From NCBI RefSeq assembly GCF_006402735.1, contig NZ_CP017174.1:8040001-8104000 (forward strand): a DNA stretch of 64,000 nt, written 5' to 3'. Numbering within the stretch: position 1 is the first letter of the stretch; every line of letters begins with the position of its first letter. The notes beneath the pieces are model-generated. The model had not been told where the DNA came from. It searched no databases and was given only the letters and a program-made list of their open reading frames with translations. Origin of the DNA: Myxococcus xanthus. Lineage in GTDB: Bacteria > Myxococcota > Myxococcia > Myxococcales > Myxococcaceae. The position numbers and the translations under genes are program-made. Shown here piece after piece: positions 54,017 to 60,935 of the stretch.

Positions 54017-54229
54017 GCGCGCCATCAACGCGTCAGGCTTCCAGGTGAGGAAGCATCGGCACCGTGACTCATTCGGACGTTCCACGTTGGGTCTCCCACT
54101 CGAACGAGAGCGGCGCACCGCCTCGCAGCCGGGCAGACCTTTTCCGGCAAACCAACGTCGCCGGTGGGTACGAGCGCTCAAGACACGTAGGTCGAGACTC
54201 GCACAGCACACTTCCCCACGAAGGCGCGC

Positions 54230-54262
54230 GAGCCCACGGCCCGCGCGCCCCCCCGTGGGCTC
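54230..54262 (-). terminator. Terminator hairpin at the lyase-like gene stop
   Basis: GAGCCCACGG (54230-54239) and CCGTGGGCTC (54253-54262), perfect 10-bp stem with a 13-nt loop. The right arm overlaps the stop codon of the lyase-like gene, the same arrangement as at the cls-like gene. Confidence 0.6.
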
Positions 54263-55316
54263 AGCTCCCGCGACGGCGGTAACCCGCCAGTCCCATCAGG
54301 CCCAGCAGCGCGAAGGCCGCCGCGGAGCCACCCGTGCTGCTGCACCCCGACTGGGCCGCGACGCCCTCATCCGGGGAGATGCCTCCGGGCGGGGGCACGT
54401 TTGGCCCAGGCTCCGTGCCCGCGTCCCAGGCAGGCGTCCCCGCGTCCGTCTCCGGCCGCGGCCCCGGCTCCTCGGCCCCACCTGCGTCCACGGGGTCCGG
54501 GTCCACGCTGCCCGCGTCCACGGGCGCACCTGCATCGATGGGCGAGCCTGCGTCGATGGGCGAGCCCGCGTCCACCGGCGTCCCCGCGTCCACGGGAGGC
54601 GGCTCCGGATTCTGCTCGAGCACGTCCGACAGCGCCGTCGCCTGCATGAAACCATCGTGGTAGACGACGCCCACCGACCGCACCGTGTCGCTCCGGTAGA
54701 GGCCGAGCTTCAGGTAGTTGCGCTGCCCCGAGTACATCGTCATCGCGCCGCGCTTGGGCAGCACCAGTTCCTTGTTGTGCCACAGCTCGACGAAGCCCAC
54801 CTTCGGGTCCGACGACCACTTCGCGTGCAGGATGAACTCGTGCCACACGCCACGGGTGAGCTTCGTGCGCCAGGGAATCTCGCTGGTGCCTGGGAGCGAC
54901 AGCCGGATTTCCTCCCCCTTCACATAGAACTCCACCGGCGGCGAACCACAGCACCCGTCGTGGTGCCACTGGGTGAAGAGCTGCCAGGTGTCCACGCTGG
55001 GGAAGTCGTTCGCGAACATCACCTTCCAGCGGTAGTAGTACTCCGAACCCACCGGCTCGTTGCTGATGTAGACCAGCTCGTTGCGATTCCCGCTGGCGTT
55101 GATGGGGTCGTCGCCCTGATGCACCGTCGCCTTCAGCGCGTACTTGCCCTCGGCCACGGGTGACGTCACCACCTGTAGCCGGTTCGCGTTCACCATCTGC
55201 GCGCCGGAGTACTGCGAGCGGTCACCCGTCTCGAAGTCCCCCCGCCACACGACGCCTGCCATGGCGAGCCCGGGGACGCACCACATCACAAGCCATCCGG
55301 GGACAAAGGCTCTCAA
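54261..55316 (-). CDS. Polysaccharide lyase-like secreted protein with MYXO-CTERM tail
   Basis: 351 residues if it starts at the TTG at 55316, preceded by GAGG at 6-8 nt and giving a perfect signal peptide (MRAFVPGWLVMWCVPGLAMA). ATG starts further upstream would bury this signal. The catalytic-looking part (21-235) resembles heparin lyase-type beta-jelly rolls (GDFETGDRSQYSG, YYYRWKVMFANDFPSV, WHEFILHAKWSSDP, VEFYVKGEEIRLSL). A linker with repeated PVDAGSPIDAG units follows. The C-terminus is GCSSTGG, a hydrophobic helix, and RRRGS: the MYXO-CTERM sorting signal that leads to surface anchoring. Substrate unknown. Confidence 0.87.
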   Translation of the reverse strand: MRAFVPGWLVMWCVPGLAMAGVVWRGDFETGDRSQYSGAQMVNANRLQVVTSPVAEGKYALKATVHQGDDPINASGNRNELVYISNEPVGSEYYYRWKVMFANDFPSVDTWQLFTQWHHDGCCGSPPVEFYVKGEEIRLSLPGTSEIPWRTKLTRGVWHEFILHAKWSSDPKVGFVELWHNKELVLPKRGAMTMYSGQRNYLKLGLYRSDTVRSVGVVYHDGFMQATALSDVLEQNPEPPPVDAGTPVDAGSPIDAGSPIDAGAPVDAGSVDPDPVDAGGAEEPGPRPETDAGTPAWDAGTEPGPNVPPPGGISPDEGVAAQSGCSSTGGSAAAFALLGLMGLAGYRRRGS

Positions 55317-55446
55317 AATGCATCCTCGTAAAGGTTTGGAATGCAACAACCGGCACACCGTACCGCAAACCATTCCTTGCTTCATTCCCCCACGAAACCC
55401 TTCCCGCTGGGCCGGCAAGTGAGCAGACGGGCATGCAAGGCCTTGA

Positions 55447-55468
55447 ATGTTTCACGCCATGTTTCACG
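55447..55468. repeat. 10-bp direct repeat in the lyase/astA divergent region
   Basis: ATGTTTCACG occurs at 55447-55456 and again at 55459-55468, 12 nt apart, about one helical turn. Such spacing suits a regulator that binds direct repeats. It lies 131 nt upstream of the lyase start and 162 nt upstream of astA. Confidence 0.45.
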
Positions 55469-55629
55469 TCGAGCGCAGGGCGGCTGACACACTCCGGGCG
55501 TCCTGGCAAGCCGACAGCAACACGTCGCGTCATCAACACGCCGACCAACCTTCAAGCTGACTGGCGGCAGGTGTGGGGTATAGTCCGCACTTTCCGGCGC
55601 TCCGTTCCGGGGGCGCCCCGAGTGTCCCC

Positions 55630-56655
55630 ATGCTTGTCCTGCGTGACGTCCAGAAGACCGACCTGCCCGGGCTCAAAAGGCTCGCGGCCGTGCTGAACAC
55701 GGTGAACCTGCCGAACAACGAGGAAACGCTGTCGGCCATCGTGGACACGTCGGTGAAGAGCTTCGCGGGCAAGGTGAAGAACCCCTTCGAGCGCGAGTAC
55801 CTCTTCGTGCTGGAGGACGTGCGCAACAGCCTCATCATCGGCACGTCGATGATCATCGCGCAGCACGGCACCTATGAGGCTCCGCACATCTATTACGAGG
55901 TGAGCGAGCGCGAGCACTACTCCGCGTCCCTCTCCCGTCACCTTCGCCACAAGGTCCTCTCCATCGCCTACAACTACGAGGGCCCCACCGAGGTGGGCGG
56001 CCTCGTCGTGGACCCGCCCTACCGCGCCACGCCGGACAAGCCCGGCAAGCAGCTGTCCTACGGGCGCTTCCTCTTCATCGCCATGCACCGGCGGCTCTTC
56101 CGCCCCCGCGTGCTGGCGGAGCTGCTGCCGCCGCTGCTGCCGGACGGCCGCAGCCTCTTGTGGGAGGCCTGCGGCAAGAAGTTCACCGGCCTCACCTACC
56201 AGGAGGCGGACCGCCTCAGCCGGCAGAACAAGGAGTTCATCAAGGAGCTCTTCCCCGCCTCGGACATCTACGCGTCGCTCTTCCCCGCGCGCGTGCAGAA
56301 GGTTCTGGGCGAGGTGGGCCCGCAGACGCGCGGCGTGCAGCGCATGCTGGAGCGCATCGGCTTCAAGTACATGGAGCGCATCGACCCGTTCGACGGCGGT
56401 CCCCACTTCGAGGCCGACACCGCCGACATCTCCCTGGTGCGCAAGTTCCGCACGCTCAAGGTGGCGGAGGAGGACTTCGACCTGGAAGGAGATGACGTCC
56501 TCGTCGCGGTGGAGAGTGACTCCGGCCGCAACCGCTTCCGCTCCGTGCGCTGCCAGGCCCGGCTGGAGAACACCCAGGCCTTCCTGCCCGCGCGAGCCAA
56601 GGAGGTCCTGGACGTCCAGGCCGGAGCGAAGGTGTCCATCATCCCCTTCGAATAA
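55630..56655 (+). CDS. astA: Arginine N-succinyltransferase
   Basis: 341 residues from the ATG at 55630 (weak SD; a GTG 6 nt upstream is possible). It transfers succinate from succinyl-CoA to arginine, the first step of the AST catabolic pathway yielding glutamate. The sequence fits the AstA family throughout: LVLRDVQKTDLPGLKRLA, YEGPTEVGGLVVDPPYR, GKQLSYGRFLFIAMHRRLFRPRVLAELLPP, LFPASDIYASLFP, GFKYMERIDPFDGGPHFEA. No astB, astC, astD or astE neighbours are present. Ends 9 nt from the converging transglutaminase-like gene. Confidence 0.93.
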   Translation: MLVLRDVQKTDLPGLKRLAAVLNTVNLPNNEETLSAIVDTSVKSFAGKVKNPFEREYLFVLEDVRNSLIIGTSMIIAQHGTYEAPHIYYEVSEREHYSASLSRHLRHKVLSIAYNYEGPTEVGGLVVDPPYRATPDKPGKQLSYGRFLFIAMHRRLFRPRVLAELLPPLLPDGRSLLWEACGKKFTGLTYQEADRLSRQNKEFIKELFPASDIYASLFPARVQKVLGEVGPQTRGVQRMLERIGFKYMERIDPFDGGPHFEADTADISLVRKFRTLKVAEEDFDLEGDDVLVAVESDSGRNRFRSVRCQARLENTQAFLPARAKEVLDVQAGAKVSIIPFE

Positions 56656-56664
56656 CCCACTGCC

Positions 56665-57690
56665 TCACGGCCGGCGCACCACCCGGTGCGCCCCGCGCAG
56701 CAGCGACAGCCAGCGCGCCCCCGCCTCCAGCGCGGGGCCCTGCGCCTCCGCCAGGGCGATGGGCAGGTGCGTATGCGGTGACACCTCGTCCAGGGACGTC
56801 GGGTCCAAATCCAACGTCCCGCCCGTCGCCAGCGCCACTCGCACCCAGGCGTGGGGCCGCGCCGGCCCGCCGTCCACCACCAGCAGCCCATGCACCAGCG
56901 CCACCTTCACGCCCCGAGCACGGGCCCCCGCGGCGAAGCGCAGCGCGTGCGCTAGGCACCCACCCGCCTCGCCCTCGCCGTCCTCGCTCCAGTCCGAGCC
57001 ACCGGGCGTCTTCTCCGGGAAGGCCGCGTGGACCTCGGCCGCCAGCGTCCGCGCCGCCGCCGCCATCCACGGTGTCAGCCCCGCGAGCCGCGCTGGAACG
57101 TCGAGCGGCGGCTCCAGCGACAGCGCGCCCCGGGCCCCCTCCACGGGCAGTCCGTCCGCGAAGAGCTCGGGAGGCGCGCGCAGCCGCTCCCCAGGCGCGG
57201 CCACGGTGAAGCGCGAGTCGCCCACCTCCAGCGCCTCCATCCGGCCGTCCGCCCCGTAGCGGGCCTGGAAGGCCGTCCCCAACAACGTTCCCTCTACGCG
57301 CCGGTCCTCCACCCGGGTGACGCAGTGCGGGCCCTCGCGGCCCGTCAGCTCCTCCCGCCCCACGACACACCCCACGGCGGGCCCGCCCTTCCAGAGCCAC
57401 AGCGCCTGCGGCACCGCCGGCGAGCCACGCACCCGCCCCCGGGCATCCACCTCCAGGGACTGTTCCCGGCGGCGCGCTCCCGTCTTTCCGGCGCGGGTGT
57501 GCAGGTGCTGGCTGACGTAGGTGAAACGGCCCGGCTCCAGTTTCAGCGTCACCGTGCCCACCGGCACGCCGCGCCAGGCGAAGACGTAACGCGTGGAATC
57601 CGCCTGGAGCGCGGGTGGCGAGCCAGCGCTGCCGGGATTCTCTGGCTTTACCGGGAGCGTCAGCAGCAGCAGGGCAAGCAGGGTGGCCAC
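56665..57690 (-). CDS. Secreted transglutaminase-like protein
   Basis: 341 residues, GTG start at 57690. A short signal peptide (MATLLALLLLTLPV) leads into a beta-rich domain (about 30-190; YVFAWRGVPVGTVTLKLEPG). The C-terminal domain carries the transglutaminase-like triad: Cys in EAGGCLAHALRFAAGARARGV, His in PHAWVRVAL, Asp in GTLDLDPTS. Bacterial members are usually cysteine proteases or amidases in the envelope. It diverges from the chemoreceptor-fusion gene across 62 bp. Confidence 0.87.
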   Translation of the reverse strand: MATLLALLLLTLPVKPENPGSAGSPPALQADSTRYVFAWRGVPVGTVTLKLEPGRFTYVSQHLHTRAGKTGARRREQSLEVDARGRVRGSPAVPQALWLWKGGPAVGCVVGREELTGREGPHCVTRVEDRRVEGTLLGTAFQARYGADGRMEALEVGDSRFTVAAPGERLRAPPELFADGLPVEGARGALSLEPPLDVPARLAGLTPWMAAAARTLAAEVHAAFPEKTPGGSDWSEDGEGEAGGCLAHALRFAAGARARGVKVALVHGLLVVDGGPARPHAWVRVALATGGTLDLDPTSLDEVSPHTHLPIALAEAQGPALEAGARWLSLLRGAHRVVRRP

Positions 57691-57752
57691 GGCCCCAGTG
57701 TGCGGCGTTTTGAGGACCGGCGCGAGAAGGCGGAGTAGCGTTCCACTCCTTC

Positions 57753-60700
57753 ATGGGCGCCAAACGGTACCTGTTCACGTTCGGCCTGGCGGCAGGGCTG
57801 GTCTCCGCGCTTCTCCTGGGGGGGATGCTGCGGGCCGTCTCCGGGGGGCCGCTTTCGAATGCCACCTGGGCGGTGGTGCTGCTCGCCACGCCCGCGCTCT
57901 ATCTCGCGGGGGGATACCTCGCGTGGTTCCGCTGGGCGGCGCAGCGGCGGCGGGTGCGCCGGCAGGTGATGGCGCGGCTGGCGGAGGGCGACCTCACCAC
58001 CACGGTGGGGCCGCGCTATGAAGGCCACGAGGACGTGCGCCGCCTCATCCTGTCCCTGCGGCGCGCCCTCGCGCAGGTGCAGCGGGTGACGGCCAACCTG
58101 CACCGCACCAGCACGGACGTGAGCGGGCAGGCCCGGATGCTGCTGGAGGCCGCGCGGCGGCAGGGCGGCGCGGTGGAGCGCACGCTGGAGGCCGTCAGCG
58201 GCATGGGCGGCAGCCTCCAGGTGGCAGGCAAGCGGGTGCACCAACTGGAGGTCTTCGCCGTCGACACCACCGGCGCGTTGCTGGAGATGACGGAGCGGCT
58301 GGAGCAGGTGGTGGACTCGCTGGCCCAGGTCAACACCTTCGCCCACAACACCACGTCACTGATGCAGGCCATGGCCGAGCGGATGGCCAACATCGCCGCG
58401 TCCGGTGACGAGCTGGGCCGCTTCGCCAGCGAGGCCGAGGACTTCGTCGCCGCCGTGGAAGGCGGCATCGATTCCGTGCGCCGCCGTGCCAATGAGACGA
58501 ACCAGTTGGCCATCGCCGTGACGGCCACCGCCGAGCGCGGCGAGGTGCTGGTGGGCGACAGCGTCAAGGGCATGTACCGGGTGGAGGAGACGGTCCGGAA
58601 GGCCGCCGAGCTGATGGAGATGCTGGGCACGCGCTCGACGGAAATCGGCCGCATCGTCGACGTCATCCAGGAGATTGCGGACCAGACCAACCTGCTGGCC
58701 CTCAATGCCGCCATCATCGCCGCCCAGGCGGGCGTGCAGGGACGGCCCTTCGGCGTGGTGGCCAACGAGATTCGCAACCTGGCCGAGCGCACCACGCGCT
58801 CCACCCGCGAAATCGGCGCCATGGTGGCGGGCGTGCGCGACGCCGTACAGACAGCGGTGGCGCTGGTGCAGGAAGGCCGCGAGCGAGCCACCGCCGGTGT
58901 GGCCCTGGGCGACCGTGCCGCGGAAGCCCTGGTGGAGATTCGCACCATCACCCAGCGCACCTTCACCGCCGTTGAAGCCACGGTGGCGGAGACGCAACGG
59001 CTGGAGGCCCAGGGTGCCACGGTCGTGGAGGCCAGCCGCCGCGTGGCCCTGCGGGTGGAGAACGTCACGCGCATGGCCATCGAACAGTCCGGCCACGCGC
59101 GCGAGCTGCTGCGACAGACGCAGGAGATGGCCCGCGTGGGCCAGGGCGCCTCGCAGAAGGCGGAGGCCCAGGCGCGCACCGGGCGCGACCTCTCCGAGTC
59201 GGTGGTGCGGCTGAGCGCCGCCCTGGAGGAGCTGCGCTCCGCCAACGTGGTGCTCACCAAGGCCGACGCCTCCATCCGCGAGGAAATCGCCCAGGTGCGC
59301 GAGGACGCACACCGGGTCATCCGCATCGGCGACGGGCTGACGCGAACGGTGGACCAGTTGGGCCACGAAGCCGAGGGCCTGGAAGCGGAAGTGTACCACT
59401 TCAAGCTCCCCACGCCCCACTCCGGCGGGACGCTGCGCGTGGGCATGCACCAGGCCGCGTCGCTGCGGAACCGCCAGGCGGTGGACCCGCTCTTCAGCGT
59501 GGAGAACCAGGTCTCCGAGCTCACCGCGTGCGTGTTCTCCACGCTGGTGCGCAGAGAGGACGGCGGGCTGGAGCCCGACCTGGCCGAGCGCTGGGACGCA
59601 GACCCTTCCGCGCGCCGCTACCGCTTCTATCTGCGCCGTGGCGTCACCTTCCACGACGGCACGCTGCTGACGGCGAGCGACGTGAAGCGCCACCTGGAGC
59701 GGCTGCTGGACCCGGCGCTCCGCTCGCCCGACCGGAGCCTCTTGGAGGACGTGGAGGGCGCGCCGGAGTTCGCCGCTGGCATGGCGCGCGACGTGTCCGG
59801 CCTGGAAGTGCTGGACGACCACACGCTGGAGATTCGCCTCCGCGAGCCCAAGGCGTTCTTCCTCCAGTTGATGGCGCTCACCGCCACCGCGGTGGCCCGG
59901 ACGGACGCCAACGGGCGGCTGGTGGGCACCGGGCCGTTCCGGCTCCTCGCCCTGGAGCCCGAGCACGTAGTGCTGGAGCGGAACCCCTCTTACTGGCGCC
60001 CGGGCGGACCGATGGTGGACCGGCTGGAGTTCCTGCTCGCTGGTTCTCGCAAGGAAGCGGTGGCGCTGCTGCGCCAGGGGGCGGTGGACCTGGTGTCGTT
60101 CCTCGACACGGAGCATGTGGAGCTGCCCGGCCTGGAGGCCTTCCAGCTTGCCGCGAGCACCACGCCCTCCACGGCCTTCGTGGTGCTCAACCACCGGGAG
60201 GCGCCCTTCGACGACGTGAGAGTCCGTCGCGCGCTCCGCGCGGGCATGGACATCCAGGCCATGGTGAGCCAGTTCCACCCCGGCGCGCGCGTGGCTCGCT
60301 CGCTGACCCCACCCGAGCTGCTGGATGACGCGGACATGGGACCCGCGCCCGTACCGGACGTGGCCCTCGCCGAGCAACTGCTGCGAGAGGTAGGCCTGCG
60401 CAGGCTGCGGCTGACGCTCCACCGTCCCACCGGCAATGACCACTCCGCGGAGGACGCGGTGCTCTTCCGCCCGCTGCTCCAGGCCGGGCTGCTGGAGCTG
60501 CGCTACGTGGAGATGTCGCGCGAGGAATACACCGCCCAGGTGACCGAGGGCCGCCTCCCCGCCTTCCGCAGTCGCTGGCTGGCCGACTACCCGGACCCGG
60601 ACACCTTCCTGTACTTCCTCCTCCACTCCAACGCCCAGACGGTGTTCCCCATGGGCTACCGGAACCCGGAGCTGGACCGGCTCACCGCCGAGGCCCGCGT

Positions 60701-60899
60701 CTCCATCGACCCGGAGCTGCGCCGTCAGCTCTATCTGCGCGCGGAGCAGCTGTTCCGGGAGGACTGCCCCCTCATCCCGCTGTACCACGACCGCGCCCAC
60801 GCGGCCGCGACCCCCGCGGTCCAAAGTCTGCGGCTGCACCAGACGCCGCCCCAGGTGCGCTTCGACGACCTCTGGGTCGACCCGAACGCCTCCACCTGA
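57753..60899 (+). CDS. Chemoreceptor fused to a C-terminal oligopeptide-binding (SBP_bac_5) domain
   Basis: 1048 residues. Two TM helices (about 6-27 and 38-60) are separated by only about 10 residues, so there is no periplasmic sensor. A HAMP-like segment (MARLAEGDL) leads to a methyl-accepting signalling helix bundle (about 110-545). The tip, EIADQTNLLALNAAIIAAQAGVQGRPFGVVANEIRNL, keeps QTNLLALNAA, but the conserved E, R and E of AAIEAARAGE are I, Q and V. Residues about 558-1048 are a full extracellular-solute-binding family 5 domain (DGGLEPDLAERWDADPSARRYRFYLRRGVTFHDGTLLTASDV). With no further TM helix, this binding domain should lie in the cytoplasm. No che genes are nearby. Confidence 0.93.
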   Translation: MGAKRYLFTFGLAAGLVSALLLGGMLRAVSGGPLSNATWAVVLLATPALYLAGGYLAWFRWAAQRRRVRRQVMARLAEGDLTTTVGPRYEGHEDVRRLILSLRRALAQVQRVTANLHRTSTDVSGQARMLLEAARRQGGAVERTLEAVSGMGGSLQVAGKRVHQLEVFAVDTTGALLEMTERLEQVVDSLAQVNTFAHNTTSLMQAMAERMANIAASGDELGRFASEAEDFVAAVEGGIDSVRRRANETNQLAIAVTATAERGEVLVGDSVKGMYRVEETVRKAAELMEMLGTRSTEIGRIVDVIQEIADQTNLLALNAAIIAAQAGVQGRPFGVVANEIRNLAERTTRSTREIGAMVAGVRDAVQTAVALVQEGRERATAGVALGDRAAEALVEIRTITQRTFTAVEATVAETQRLEAQGATVVEASRRVALRVENVTRMAIEQSGHARELLRQTQEMARVGQGASQKAEAQARTGRDLSESVVRLSAALEELRSANVVLTKADASIREEIAQVREDAHRVIRIGDGLTRTVDQLGHEAEGLEAEVYHFKLPTPHSGGTLRVGMHQAASLRNRQAVDPLFSVENQVSELTACVFSTLVRREDGGLEPDLAERWDADPSARRYRFYLRRGVTFHDGTLLTASDVKRHLERLLDPALRSPDRSLLEDVEGAPEFAAGMARDVSGLEVLDDHTLEIRLREPKAFFLQLMALTATAVARTDANGRLVGTGPFRLLALEPEHVVLERNPSYWRPGGPMVDRLEFLLAGSRKEAVALLRQGAVDLVSFLDTEHVELPGLEAFQLAASTTPSTAFVVLNHREAPFDDVRVRRALRAGMDIQAMVSQFHPGARVARSLTPPELLDDADMGPAPVPDVALAEQLLREVGLRRLRLTLHRPTGNDHSAEDAVLFRPLLQAGLLELRYVEMSREEYTAQVTEGRLPAFRSRWLADYPDPDTFLYFLLHSNAQTVFPMGYRNPELDRLTAEARVSIDPELRRQLYLRAEQLFREDCPLIPLYHDRAHAAATPAVQSLRLHQTPPQVRFDDLWVDPNAST

Positions 60900-60935
60900 G
60901 ACAGCCCAAGGCACGGGTGGCGCGCGACGCCGGCA

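Larger units (their letters stand above)
53461..54229. other. Long intergenic region, palindrome-rich
   Basis: About 770 bp without a credible gene on either strand: the open frames here lack SD sequences, have unlike codon use and no recognisable domain. It contains an inverted repeat near the PixA/AidA-like start, three CTGAC-N2-GTCAG palindromes, several half-sites, and the terminator of the lyase gene at its right end. Composition is lower in G+C than in neighbouring genes. A small RNA or a large regulatory region are both possible. Confidence 0.5.

Noticed and set aside
55447..55468. parS centromere-like site
   Set aside because: Only the left half (TGTTTCACG) is present, twice in direct orientation; the inverted right half GTGAAACA is missing.
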